64,000 bases of DNA from Serilophus lunatus (taxonomy: Eukaryota; Chordata; Aves; Passeriformes; Eurylaimidae), in contig VXBA01000396.1 in assembly GCA_013399895.1 (NCBI GenBank), forward strand, positions 82,542-146,541. The letters run 5' to 3'. Shown piece by piece: positions 1 through 11,365 of this stretch; within the stretch, counting starts at the first letter, position 1; every line of letters starts with the position of its first letter. The notes beneath the pieces were generated by a model. That model did not search any database. It had not been told where the DNA came from and saw only the letters and a list, made by a program, of their open reading frames with translations. Made by a program: the position numbers and the translations under genes.

Positions 1-57
1 GTTGGACAGCACATCTTTGAACACGTTCTTGGACCCAATGGTTTACTGAAGGACAAG
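1..57 (+). CDS. ABCC6: ABCC6 exon (18 equivalent), partial: post-Walker B of NBD1
   Basis: Nineteen codons in phase 0, starting VGQHIFEHVLGP and ending KDK, then donor gtgtgt. They match the segment after the D-loop of NBD1 (compare ABCC1 exon 18, HVGKHIFEKVIGP). The exon start lies outside the window. The following intron, 58-1383, holds only short chance reading frames. Confidence 0.9.
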
Positions 58-3000
58 GTGTGTTATAAATCCTGAACTGTAAACGATTGCACAGTGTATC
101 TAATTAGCAGAGCCCCTAAAATGTTTCCAGCGAGGTGAGTTCCTCATTTTATCAAAGGATCACAAATTCTTTTTTGGTAGTGGCAGCAGGAACTGCTGCT
201 GGCTGCAGGGCATTGGGTAACCTCTGCAGACTACACAGGATGTGCAAGTCCTGCAGTGATCTTATCTTCTTATCTAGGAGGAGGAAAACTATCCTCCTGC
301 AAACCACATGCCTAGTTCTAGTCTTACTTCTACATCTTCTGTCAACGTTATTCTTTTCTCTTGAGACTTATTTCTATTACAGTTACAAAGAGCTGTCTGA
401 TCTCTTCCAGCAAACTGTATCATTATAATGTCTAATCCTATAACTTTTGAATAGTTCAGTGGCACCTTTACAGTACTCATCATCCAAATGTTCATCACTT
501 GAACTTCAGTCTTAAAATCCATCTTAAACACTTCTCTTTCATTCTTTTTTGCATTGGCATTGTTATTCCTTGGTATTTCTCTGCTATCAAGCAATCTAGA
601 CAATAAATGTGGTTATATGAGAAGGGATGCTATAAATTGCCTAGAAACACTTGATTCAGTTTCCCATTATAAAGGAAAAGGGGTGATTTCTTGCATTAGA
701 AGTCCAATTAAAATGGATATGTCTGACTTTAAAGTACCTTTCCATGAGGATTGGTTGTTGCAAGTATCAGAATATTATTACTGTACTGAAACAGAACAAC
801 TGGCTAAGAAATATGTATCAGACTTAAGGAGAACTCAAAGGACTTGATTGTACATGACAAATATAGAACATGCCTTTCCTACATGTAATTACCTGTGCAA
901 AGGTGCTCAGAAATTAAAGGAGCTGCACTTCAATTCCATGCAGGCTGATGGATTTTTCAGCCACAAATTTGATTATGTAATACTGATATTAATGACAATA
1001 AACATTACATACATGTGACATCATTCTATTTAAGAGCTTCAGCCAGAGGGGAATAAACAACATGGACAGTACTCCAGCACACAGGATGCCGGGGTCTTCA
1101 GGCTTCAGTTCCCATCCTCACTCTTTTTGTGTTCTTTATGTGTGTGGCACAAAGTATGTTGATTCACTCTCTCTGCTCCTGAGTTCTGCACAAAGCTGTG
1201 CTGCCAAGATAAACTTCCTCAAAGAGATAGGAGTGGTAGGAATAAATAACAAAAATATCTCTATGTTAGTAAAAAATCATAGCTTGCACTGAGTACATGT
1301 GTGTCTTCAGAAGCCAGTTAACAGCTCAAGTTGGCAGAGAAACACCAGAACAATTGTTAACTGTTCTCTCTTTACTCAACCAGACTCGTGTGCTGGTGAC
1401 TCACACAATCAACATTTTGCCTCAAGTGGACAACATTGTTTTTCTGGTAGATGGAATGATCTCAGAAAGTGGCTCTTACCATGAACTTCTACAAAGAAAT
1501 GGGGCCTTTGCAGAATTTCTTCATTCACACATTACCGCAGAAGAGAAAGCATGCACTAGTTTTCCAGGTAACCAAAATGGGCTGGAATCATTCTTCCCAT
1601 GTCTATCAGACAATTGTTTCCTTAATACCATGTTATGGACATTTAAAGCAGAGATCCAATCACAGTAAGCTATTGCTCTGTGTGGGGAAAAATATGCCTG
1701 TCAAACTAGCTGACTCATCACCTCCAAACTGGTCCTTGAATCCATCTTAGTGAACAATAATCATGCAGTAAACAGAATTACCCACTATATATGCTACTTT
1801 TCAAGTCTCACCTTGATATTTCTACTCCTAGAAACAATTCACTGTAATGAATCTTTCCTCCAAATTGCCAATCTTTCAAAGACTATGCAGGACAGAATGA
1901 GATTCTAAAGCATTTAGGAAAAAATGCATTTATTTCACAGCTATAGGAGACACCAAAGGCACCATCACCTCTAGAAATGGTCCATCGCAGGAGACACTCT
2001 TCAGGTAAGCTTAAAGCAGTCTCAGACACTGAAGAATGGCTCTTACTGAGTGTGATACAGTTTTGGGATTGATCTGTAAATTAATAAAAATAAACGAGGA
2101 AAACTGAAGAATAAGAACCTGATCTTGAACATGAAGGTTAACTAACATTTTCTCCCTACTTCACAAGGAGCCAGAACAGAGCTCACTTACAAGGCACATT
2201 GCTACATTTGCTGTTCACTTCCCAGTGGGGCTGCAAGGTCAGAATTATTCCAAACCAGGCTCAGCAAGTGAATGCTTTAAGCCTTTGTTTATTAATGACT
2301 TGACAGAGCCCAGTCCTTATGATAAACATGGACAATAGTTGGGGTCATCCTGGAGGACACCAGAAACTGCAGCCCTCAAAACAGGCATGAATATAGGGGT
2401 GGAGGGGTAAGGAGATCCAGCTTTAAAATACTCATTGCCTTGGCTAAAAACTGAAAGGATTTTTTTTCTTAATGAAGCGGCAATTCAGTCAAATCTTCTG
2501 CTGTGGGAAGGGAGACCATTCCTGTAAGTCAAGATTGTACTACTACTGCAGAAACCAAAGGAAGAGTAACCAAGGGAGAGAAAACTCAGCATGGCAGGGT
2601 AAGAACAGCACCTTCCTGTAAAGGCAAGCAGCCAGTGTGATACATGACAGTTCTCACATCAAGAACACATGAAAACCACTGCCTAACATAAGAAAAGCCT
2701 TATGTGCTTTCCAGAAGTTGCACAAACCTATTGCAGTAACATCCATGACTTGATAATAATTAACACCATGAATTTATTTAAGTATGGCTTTTTTATTAAT
2801 CTCTGAGGAAAATAAAAAAAGGATTAACATTATTGCTATGGCAGTGACATATAATCAAGTAGATGCCATAATAAATCACTCCTTGTTTCAGAGCTGCTTT
2901 TTCCTGCTAACAAGCTTGATCCTCCCAACCTCTCCTATTTTTCCCCAATTGCCTTGCTCTAGGTCAGTACTTGGGTTTATGGAGCCTACCTGAAGGCAAC

Positions 3001-6000
3001 AGGCTCACCCCTGTGTGTGTACATCATTCTGTCGTTCGCCTGTCAACAAGCTCTGTCATTTTCTCGGGGTTTCTGGGTCAGCATGTGGGCAGATGACCCT
3101 GTTCACAACGGGACACAGCAGCACACAGAGCTGAGAGTTGGAGTCTTTGGTGCATTAGGAGCTCTTCAAGGTTCGTTTAAGTTGCTCACCTAATTCTTCT
3201 CTGTATTCCCATCTCCATTCCTCCTATCCAGCATGTTTTCCCAGAATATAAACAAGTGCATACCCATGGGCTTTCAGCCTCCTGGGATTTTGGCACCAAC
3301 CCCAAAGGTTTGGCATGGGTCCTAAAGCTACAACTTCTGACGTGCAGAGAGGATTTCTGAGGGATCTAAACAATATTTTCAGTGTTACTGCCTGAAATTC
3401 TACTTCATGGTATGCTAGAGGTGTTCTGTGCCTTTCAGCAGACCATCATGAAAAGTGTCTTCCTCTGTATTTCCTGCTAGAACTAAATGAACTGAGCCCC
3501 TAAAAAAAATTCAGCAATGAAATAACTGCAACATCCTCCTTTTTTGATCCTGCCCCCTCATATCCAACGTCATCTGCATATCTTTCTTCCTCTTATCTCT
3601 TTCCATTCCTGCCACATAAATAATCACATCAAAGTGCAAGCAGTGGCTCTTCTCCATGCTGTACTAAATCTTGGCTTAGATCTTTCTGTGTGTAACAGAG
3701 AAAAAGAGAAACTTGTGGAGTTCTGCATTTCTTTGTATCTTTCTCCTTAAAAATGGCCAGTTTTTTTGGTCACTCTATTTAAAAAGAGAAAATATCACTG
3801 GGCAATTTAAAGTAACTCCAGTCAAGCTCATTTTTGAGGAATAAAAAATTTGTGCTGCATGTTTAAGTTGCTGAATCCATGGCCCCCATCAAGCTGGCTT
3901 AGGTGGTCTTCAGCTGCTCTGTAACTACCCACAGAAAGGGCAGCTTAAGCCAAGCCTTAGAGCTGCAGGGTAATTCCTACTAAAGAGAAAAATCAGCTCC
4001 TTTCACTTCCAGCACTAAGTGGAAATCATGATCTTGCAAAGGAAAACTCCCAAGGTGGATTGTTCAGACCTACTAATAATAATTTCTTTTCTCTTACAGC
4101 CCTCAGCAGGTTTACCTCCATAGCAGCAGTCCTGCTGGGTGGTGTGTTAGCCTCCCACCAGCTCTTCCTGCAGTTGCTGAGGAATGTCATGAGATCCCCA
4201 GTGGTCTTCTTTGAACAAACACCTATTGGAAACTTGCTGAACCGCTTCTCCAAAGAAATGGATGCTATTGATTCTGTCATCCCTGACAAGCTGAAGTCCT
4301 TCCTGGGATTCTTGTTCAACTTATTGGAGATCTACCTTGTGATTATAGTGGCAACACCATGGGCAGCAATGGCCATAGTGCCGTTGACTGTTCTTTATGC
4401 TGCATTCCAGGTAGGACCTCATAGAAACACAGGAAAGGCTGGAGCAGCACAGCCATGTCCCAGCAGAAAACCTCCTTCCATTTCTTAGGAGCAGAGACAT
4501 ACAGAAATTAGTTTTGTCATTTCAAATTGCATCTGAACAAGAGTAATGTCGGTGGGTCTTCCCACATCACCTCAGCCCTCCAAAGCATCCCAGACCCCTC
4601 ACCAAGAGGCTTGTGCTTTTCAGATGTCTAAACTAAGTCTTACTTACAGCTATACTCCTTGTCTCCATTAGTGCAAATTCATCATATCAAGACCAAAAAC
4701 ATTTTTTCTTTCCTCCAGAATTCCTACACTGCTTTTTCATATATCCATATAGCCATGCAGCTTTCCCACTGGGCTTTGAAACCCCAAATGCTTTCCCAGC
4801 TAAGATTTAATATGAGGGAAAGGCAAGTAAAGGTGCCAGTACTCCCCTGTTCTCCATTGAGCAGAGAGCTCATCTACAGGAGAAACTAAGTGGGAGTTTA
4901 GAGGTTTTGTGAGTTCAGAGCACCCTGGCTCCTTTGCCACAACCAAGGGTTACTCTTAATGAAGACAGAAGATAACAGGTAGAAATGCCACTCTCATGTT
5001 TAAGGGTTTATAACACCAGGAGAGAACATACTATTATTGCACTTCTTGAGGCTTTCCCAAATTTTCTGTGGAGCATCTCCAACCACACTAATGGCTTCTC
5101 CTTCCATTTTAACTTGTACCAGCACTTCTATGTCATCACATCCTGCCAGCTGAGACGCATGGAGGCTGCCAGCAGGTCACCCATCTACTCCCACATCTCA
5201 GAAAGTTTCCAAGGGAGCAGTGTGATCCGTGCTTACAAGGACCAGGAGAGGTTTATTTTGAAGAGCAATTTTCTAGTGGATGAGAGCCAACGAATATGCT
5301 TCCCTGGAGCTGTTGCTGACAGGTACAAATTTGCAGTGTTCCTTTTCATGGAAAGGAGAGCGCAGATAACTGCTCTTAGGGCTCAGGTGGAGGTTTGCAG
5401 ATGAGGTGGTGGTGCAGTGTTTTGGGAGTAGCGTCATCTCCTACACTGCATCCCTCTGGCAATGTGCCCCTCACACAACCATCATGCTCCCAGCTCCACT
5501 GTGAGGCCAGGCGCACACACACACACCCACACACACACCCACACCCACACACCCCCCAGTGCTACTAAAAGTATCACCTGGTGCCAATAACATAAGAAGC
5601 TGTAGCACATGACAGCATGCTTGAGGCCTGTGGTAAATGCACCACCCATCAGACCACAGAGCCATGAGCCACCAGTCATGAAATGAATGAGGCCAGAAGG
5701 AGTCAGAAGTTACACCAACTCATCCAAGGAACCACATGCTTGCTGCTCTCATCCAATAGGCTTTGGAGAAAATCCTAACAGAGACCATAAGCCAAACAGT
5801 TCAGAGAGATTGTAGCCATTTGTGAGCTCCAAGGCAGCTGGATAAGAGCAACCAGGGTGAGCATCCTGTAGTCCCAACATCTCCATAAAAAGTAATCATA
5901 CAATGTACTGGGAGAAAGGAAGAGGGCACCCAGCCCTGTACTCTCCTCTTGCAGGTGGCTTGCTACAAATCTGGAGTTTCTAGGCAATGGCATTGTGTTG

Positions 6001-9000
6001 TTTGCAGCACTATTTGCAGCAATGGGAAGAACACATCTTAGTCCAGGAACTGCTGGCTTCTCCATTTCATATGCTCTCCAGGTAACCCAGTGTTGAAATA
6101 ATACCATGCTTGCCTTTACTCAAAAGCAATTGCATATTAATTTCTAAGAAATTGTGAACTATTTCTGTGCCTGTCTAGATGCCTTTTCCTACAAACCCTG
6201 GTGTCATTGCTGGAATCCAGAGCATCTAGAGCACATGGCCCCATAGGGAAAGAACCTCAAACACATGCACAAGGCATCTGCTTCCTCCTGCACCTGAACT
6301 CATATTGAGTCACAGCAAGCCCTGAGCAGCTGAAGCAGGGTCTTCAGCATTGTCTTACCTGCTTGCAGCGTGGTTTCACAGTAGCCCAGGGAACATCTAC
6401 ATTGTCTTTCAGCATCCAGTCAATAGCATTTCATTCTCTATACACTTGCCAAAAGGGGCTGTGGGAGGAGGCTTTTTAACACAGCTTTACAAACTTTCAC
6501 AAGGAAAGTTATTTTTTAGCATTTTAATGTTTTCTGATGGGATGCAATTTAATTGTTGATGTAATTAGCAGCTGAGGTCTTTATAAATAAACGCCAAGAC
6601 AAAGTGTGCTTTATGACAAGCATTGGTCAAGACTTAATTTACCTGCCCTAATGTTTTTTGTTTTGGTAGATAACTGGTGTCCTGAACTGGATGGTGCGCT
6701 CCTGGACAGAAGTAGAGAACAACACTGTTTCTGTGGAGAGAGTTAGAGAATACTTGAAGACTCCTAAGGAGGTAGCTAATCCATTACTGACCTTACTAGT
6801 AGGGATTGAACATCTCCTCAAACTAAACGAGTAACTTTTCTGTTGTACCTGACAAAACTCCTGTTTTCCCCTTCTAAAAGGCCAGTTGTTTCTTTTAAAG
6901 AACTGCAGCATTTGGTTTTTATCCAACTGACAAGACTTGTTTTATAACCTCTGATCATCATTATTTCCTTAAGAGAGTTAGGCATTGGACTGCCATTAAA
7001 ATAGCTTCACTTGGTAACACTCATGGAACACTCAGACCTATTTTCTGCCCATATTTGGAGTATTTATTGTGTGACTTCAGATGCAACTGTCTGATAACTG
7101 ATGGCTGCTAGATAGCCTTTTAGCTACTAAAAGGCTCCAGTGCAATAATTTTTGTTCTGTAATCATTAAAATTCTATCTCTATATGCTGCCTCAAGAGGA
7201 GACTTGCACAGTTCTGTTTACAGGGGCCTATAAATCCTTCTTTGTTGAACCACTCATAATGTCATGACTCTGACATGCAAAGAAATGCTCCTCCCCATTT
7301 TCAGTTAAACGTAACTGGCAACTTTGCATAAAGTAAAAAGTCTACAGTATGAAAGTTAGAGGCCTTTTTGGCTTTTGGAAGCAGACAGCAGGCTGGGGGG
7401 ACTTGGCACAGATGTTTTCATGAACTTCCCATTCCAGTATGGCCAGTTGATTGGTAATTTAAATCAGCTTTATATATTGCTGTTTGTTTTTATCTATTTA
7501 GGCATCCTGGACTCTAAGTGGCAAACTTGAAGGTCAAGCTTGGCTCACTGAAGGAAGGATTGAATTTAGAAACTATAGTCTACGATACAGGCCAGATTTG
7601 GAGTTAGCACTGAAGCATGTCAGTCTAACCATCAATGGGCAAGAGAAGGTAGGAAAAACCACAAGTATGACAAGTGTGAGCAGTGCTGGGCAGTGACCAG
7701 GGGGGGACAGCCCCTGCTCCATAGGGAGCTACAGGAACTTGTAAGCATGAAAGCTGCAGTTAAGCCCAAGCCCATCTCTCACACTGCATAACTGTCACAC
7801 TGCACAAAATAGTATTTCCAGGACTGCTGCATACACCAGACATTCTTCTGAGTGAAATTTCATTTCATAGGAGGTTAGCAGAGTTACAGCAAAGCAATTT
7901 TACTTTTTAATTCTAGCGCCCATCAAGGTCCTGTTCTAACTCCTAAATCTTATTATTCTTCCAATCAAATGCTTCTGTGATTCCTGTTCATACAAAATAT
8001 TACAAATTATAAATTATTCCCTTTAAGAATCTATTGCTAGACTATGTGTATCTTGAACAGCTCTAAAAATTTGATACAGAACTGTCTCTCTTGACAAGGC
8101 CCAGAGGAACTACATAACATGTTTGTCCAACTGTACAAAACAAACATCAAAATCAAAGGCTTTCTACTGCACTTTACAGATTGGCATAACTGGAAGAACA
8201 GGAGCTGGGAAATCTACTCTTGCTGTGGGATTGCTGCGATTAGTGGAAGCTGCAGAAGGAGCAATTCTAGTTGATGGACAGGATATTGCTCAACTAGGTC
8301 TCCATGACCTTAGAACCAAGATAACTGTCATTCCCCAGGTATGAAATTCATTTCCAAAAATCCTGGAGCAATGTCTTGAACATTTAGGAAGCGTTTATAA
8401 AAATTCTGTAAGAGGAGAGGCATTCAGAAATTTCAAAGTTGGAAATAACTTCTATGCCACGCTCATCTCCCATTCAATAAAACATTAGTCATAGTCACAC
8501 CTAGCAGGGAAGACTGGAGAGCTTGTTTTTATAATTCATCTCAGGAGTTGTTTGTACTGTCTCTGTGCTCAGGATCCAGTTTTGTTTTCTGGCTCTCTAA
8601 GAACGAATCTCGACCCATTAAACCAATACACTGATGCAGACATCTGGACAGCTTTGGAACTGACTCAGCTCAAGAACTTTGTTGCTCATTTGCCAGAGCA
8701 ATTGGAATATAAGTGCACTGACCAAGGGGAAAACCTAAGGTACCTTGTCTGCAGAAAGACAGTGGCAGAGCAGTGCCAGCCCCTGGGCTAGAACAGAGCT
8801 AGTTGGGCAAGGAGGCTTAATTCCTTTTAAAAAATAAATAATTTATAATTTATTTTTTAAATGGTATCCAGGCAGCAAAATTATTGTCCTGTTTAGCAGT
8901 ATGAAATCAGATCATAAGACATCAAGTGGAAGACCTTTGATATTTAATCATTGTGGTGGTTTGCATTTGTGCAATACTTAAAAACGTGGCATCCTGCTCC

Positions 9001-10030
9001 AAGTGCAATCTCCTGGGTGCCATAGTAATACTCTACCTTCCTTTCCTTAGACTGTTTCATGCCTGCATGCATTACCACCAGCCTCAGTCACCCTTTCAGA
9101 GAAAGGGGGCAATCACCTTTTAATTGCTAATTTCAAATTAATCATGGATTCTGATGCCACGGAAAAGTGACTACTGCTCTCAGTTTACCATCCCTCTTCT
9201 TACTTGCAGCACTGGTCAGAAACAGCTGGTTTGTCTGGCCAGAGCACTTCTGAGGAAAGCCAAAATCCTCATTCTAGATGAGGCCACAGCAGCAGTAGAT
9301 TTAGAAACTGATCTTCAGATTCAGTCCACCCTGAGGACGCAGTTCAAGGACAGCACAGTTTTAACAATAGCTCATCGGATAAACACCATCATGGACTGTG
9401 ACAGGTAAGATCTTCAGCCACATTCCAGAGGAGAGAAGATGGGGAGCCTGTGTAACAGAACACACCACACAGTGTTAGTGAACAGCAATTTAATTTCTGT
9501 CCTTTTCCTGTTTAATTCTCCAAGCTTTGCTTTAGAGATTTTAGCATCTCTCACCAGCTAGGCACCAATAGGTTAATCAGTGATCAGTTACTCCCACATG
9601 ATGCTGTCATACCCCTTTTTCCCCCCCAAGACAGCAAAATCTGCAGTTCCTGGTATTCAAAGTTGTAAAACTAAAATACCCATTCATAAATCTTACTGCA
9701 GTCTCAGTTGCCAAAAAAATCTCCTCCCAAATTCAGTTCTTGGATAGTCACTCATCAGAAACCTCTTTCTATCCCACCACTGTTTGCCAGCTGCAAAGTT
9801 GTTGGAAAGCTTGAATAACCAGCAAGTGCTGAAATTTATTTTAAAACTAAGTAGAAATAATTAAGTTTATTACAGCTGCTGGTGTATCCCTGAACTTACA
9901 CTTCTCTTTTAATGTCCACAGGATTTTAGTCTTGGAAAGTGGTCAAATAGCTGAATTTGATACTCCAGAACACTTAATAGCTCAGAAAGGACTATTCTAC
10001 AGACTGATGGAAGAATCAGGCCTTGCATGA
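1..10030 (+). CDS. ABCC6: ABCC6 (MRP6) ABC transporter, 3' half of the gene, 14 exons
   Basis: ABCC6 is a membrane ABC transporter whose loss in mammals causes pseudoxanthoma elasticum; it promotes cellular ATP release and so supplies pyrophosphate. Fourteen exons join with consistent phases into 717 codons (716 residues plus TGA): 1-57, 1384-1567, 1941-2004, 2478-2598, 2963-3170, 4100-4410, 5123-5322, 5955-6081, 6670-6771, 7502-7648, 8180-8338, 8573-8739, 9210-9404 and 9922-10030. They encode the end of NBD1, the linker, TMD2 and NBD2. NBD2 has Walker A GRTGAGKS, Walker B ILILDEATAAVD and an H-loop IAHR. The exon count fits exons 18-31 of a 31-exon gene. ABCC6 rather than an ABCC1 copy is supported by the linker ending TQHGR, by YLKATGSPLCVY and WADDP in TMD2, by the C-terminus KGLFYRLMEESGLA, and by its tail-to-tail position beside ABCC1. 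The signature motif reads LSTGQ, not the usual LSVGQ. The 5' half is outside the window. Confidence 0.93.
1384..1567 (+). CDS. ABCC6: ABCC6 exon 19: NBD1 H-loop and start of linker
   Basis: Acceptor ctcaaccag, donor gtaacc, 184 nt. It encodes TRVLVTHTINILPQVDNIV with the H-loop histidine, then GSYHELLQRNGAFAEFL and the start of the linker. The homologous ABCC1 exon (30595-30772) is 178 nt. Intron 1568-1940 shows nothing else. Confidence 0.93.
1941..2004 (+). CDS. ABCC6: ABCC6 exon 20: short linker exon
   Basis: Acceptor tatttcacag, donor gtaagc, 64 nt. It encodes a polar linker segment (IGDTKGTITSRNGPSQETLF). The phases fit only if the next exon begins at 2478. The linker is the least conserved part of the family, so this call rests on splice sites and phase. 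Intron 2005-2477 shows nothing else. Confidence 0.75.
2478..2598 (+). CDS. ABCC6: ABCC6 exon 21: linker up to TMD2
   Basis: The frame is open from 2476 to donor gtaaga at 2599. It includes SVKSSAVGRETIPV and ends EKTQHGR, resembling as I recall it the human ABCC6 linker that contains SIKSV and ends QYGR. The acceptor AAG at 2475-2477 is weak-looking but follows a long T-run and gives the right phase. A start at 2489 (tcag) would break phase. Intron 2599-2962 shows nothing else. Confidence 0.75.
2963..3170 (+). CDS. ABCC6: ABCC6 exon 22: first helices of TMD2
   Basis: 208 nt, the same length as its ABCC1 counterpart (24383-24590). It encodes VSTWVYGAYLKATGSPLCVY, a hydrophobic helix, and WADDPVHNGTQQHTELRVG. 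The NGT is an N-glycosylation sequon aligned with the used site in human ABCC1 (N1006). Intron 3171-4099 shows nothing else. Confidence 0.95.
4100..4410 (+). CDS. ABCC6: ABCC6 exon 23: TMD2 core
   Basis: 311 nt, acceptor ctcttacag, donor gtagga. It encodes two TMD2 helices and the coupling region RSPVVFFEQTPIGNLLNRFS with KEMDAIDSVIPD. The length equals ABCC1 exon 23. Intron 4411-5122 shows nothing else. Confidence 0.96.
5123..5322 (+). CDS. ABCC6: ABCC6 exon 24: TMD2 intracellular loop
   Basis: 200 nt, encoding HFYVITSCQLRRMEAASRSP, the FQGSSVIRAYKDQERF segment and DESQRICFPGAVADR. The length equals ABCC1 exon 24. The following intron 5323-5954 carries a CA-rich microsatellite. Confidence 0.95.
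5511..5557. repeat. (CA)n-rich microsatellite, interrupted by C insertions
   Basis: A run of ACACAC units interrupted by extra C residues (CCCACAC), ending in CCCCCC, lies in an ABCC6 intron. It is a likely length-polymorphic marker with no sign of function. Confidence 0.9.
5955..6081 (+). CDS. ABCC6: ABCC6 exon 25: TMD2 helix pair
   Basis: 127 nt, acceptor ctcttgcag, donor gtaacc. It encodes RWLATNLEFLGNGIVLFAAL and GTAGFSISYALQ. Phase and length equal ABCC1 exon 25. Intron 6082-6669 shows nothing else. Confidence 0.96.
6670..6771 (+). CDS. ABCC6: ABCC6 exon 26: last TMD2 helix
   Basis: 102 nt, encoding ITGVLNWMVRSWTEVENN and SVERVREYLKTPKE. The tryptophan aligns with the ABCC1 residue (human W1246) important for substrate handling. 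Intron 6772-7501 shows nothing else. Confidence 0.95.
7502..7648 (+). CDS. ABCC6: ABCC6 exon 27: start of NBD2
   Basis: 147 nt, encoding WLTEGRIEFRNYSLRYRPDL (the A-loop strand, with the aromatic Y of YSLRYRP) to INGQEK. The length equals ABCC1 exon 27. Intron 7649-8179 shows nothing else. Confidence 0.95.
8180..8338 (+). CDS. ABCC6: ABCC6 exon 28: NBD2 Walker A
   Basis: 159 nt, encoding IGITGRTGAGKSTLAVGLLR (Walker A lysine at local residue 518, counting from the first codon of the window) and GLHDLRTKITVIPQ, the start of the Q-loop. Confidence 0.97.
8573..8739 (+). CDS. ABCC6: ABCC6 exon 29: NBD2 Q-loop to signature
   Basis: 167 nt, encoding DPVLFSGSLRTNLDPLNQY and ending GENL plus two bases of the signature serine. 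The length equals ABCC1 exon 29. Intron 8740-9209 shows nothing else. Confidence 0.96.
9210..9404 (+). CDS. ABCC6: ABCC6 exon 30: NBD2 signature, Walker B, H-loop
   Basis: 195 nt. Joined to exon 29 it gives the signature LSTGQ (local residues 615-619) and then Walker B KILILDEATAAVD with the catalytic glutamate at 640. The H-loop IAHRINTIMD has its histidine at 671. LSTGQ departs from the LSVGQ usual in ABCC NBD2. Intron 9405-9921 shows nothing else. Confidence 0.97.
9922..10030 (+). CDS. ABCC6: ABCC6 exon 31: C-terminus and stop
   Basis: 109 nt including TGA at 10028-10030. It encodes ILVLESGQIAEFDTPEHL and the terminal KGLFYRLMEESGLA. Length and phase equal ABCC1 exon 31. Confidence 0.97.
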
Positions 10031-11365
10031 CTTACTCATGGAGTATCCCATAACGCCACCACTATGAGGAGTAATTCATCTCTTAATTGAGTTATCATGG
10101 TTCCTCTCTGAAATGACTGATACTCAGCCAAAGCTTGTCTGAGTCACAACTGCAGTGAGTAAATGAAAAGGGGTGACTTGGGATACATGTCATTTCCATA
10201 GGAAACTTAGCAATTGCATTTTCATTGTTTCCACATACCAAAACCTCACCTGATTGTTGTAAATGAGCCAGGCAGGCTCATGTTTTTCTGGTATAAAAGC
10301 AAACAAGCTAAAAGACCACAGCATTTCCAATTTACACTACAGATTCCAAACATCTGCCATACTGAAAGATTACAGAGATTATTTTTAAAAGCCAAAAGGC
10401 TTTTATGGACGGCAAAGAAGAATTTAACAGGTAGTGAGCAAACGTTACCCGTTTGCAGTTTACCCTAAGCTCCAGGCAGAACAAACAGTACTTTGTCAAT
10501 CTCTTAAAGACTGCTCCCCCAGGTGCTGTTCTTGCACAGATATGGGCTCCAAGGCAGCAGCTGGAGTTTGTCATCCAAAGTGCACAAACGCTGGGAGAGG
10601 GAAAAGTGGAAAAGAGAAAATGGGGTGCCAATAAGCACCAGAGCACACAGCTGCCTGTTGTGGCAGCTGGGGATCAGATATACTGCATCTCTCTCTGTGT
10701 GAGCTGTGGAGGTGTCCCAAGCCATCATTCTGTGCAGAGGATGACACTGCCTGCAGGAACAGAGCCACCTTCCACGTGGGCTCAGCCATGCAGCAGAGGA
10801 ACTTGGCCAGGAGTGGGGAGCACAGCATCGCTCCTTCTGCTGAAGGCACGGAGCAGCCCTGCTGCCAAATGCCAGGTGGTCATAGCAGAGTATGTCCAAA
10901 CAGTGACACCAACATTTCTGAACTGAATTTAGCCACGAGGAATTTACATGGCTAAAAGTGTCCTCCTCTAATCCCTGCAGCATAGCAATCTGGCAGATGA
11001 CGAAAGTAGCACGAGCTCACCTGTTGACCTGATGGTTCATTCCTGATTTTCTTCTTGAGTCCAGGTTTACCTCCTGCATGTGCAGAGTGCTGCAGAGCCT
11101 CTGCCATGGTCATCTTTCAGGTGCTACTTTAACAAACCAAATGGCAGCTGACAACAAAGCTTTCCTGGGCTTCCCACAGTGTCAAGGGGCTGCAGTCAGA
11201 GCTCTCTCCTCCTCAGGAATCACAAGATGACAATGTGACAGACAAATACACACTGTGAGATACTGCTGCTTAATATGACTTGTTAAAGCACTTCATTTAC
11301 TAGACAGCTGAAATAAAAATAGAATCAAGTATTAAAAGTATCTCTTCAGTAAACTAAAGTAAATA
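10031..11365 (+). other. ABCC6: Predicted ABCC6 3' UTR
   Basis: Sequence from the ABCC6 stop to the first good poly(A) context. It contains a GC-richer block (10430-10990) with long overlapping frames on both strands that show no recognisable protein, so I treat it as noncoding. The end is inferred. Confidence 0.55.

Noticed and set aside
2489..2523. Alternative short ABCC6 linker exon (tcag/gtaagt)
   Set aside because: Splice sites look good and total length fits, but the junction to the 2552 acceptor creates an in-frame TAA. The longer exon 2478-2598 is open and resembles the ABCC6 linker.
10453..10983. Overlapping frames of 157 (plus) and 159 (minus) codons
   Set aside because: Mutually antisense frames in a GC-richer part of the predicted ABCC6 3' UTR. 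Neither resembles a known protein or has splice context tying it to a gene.
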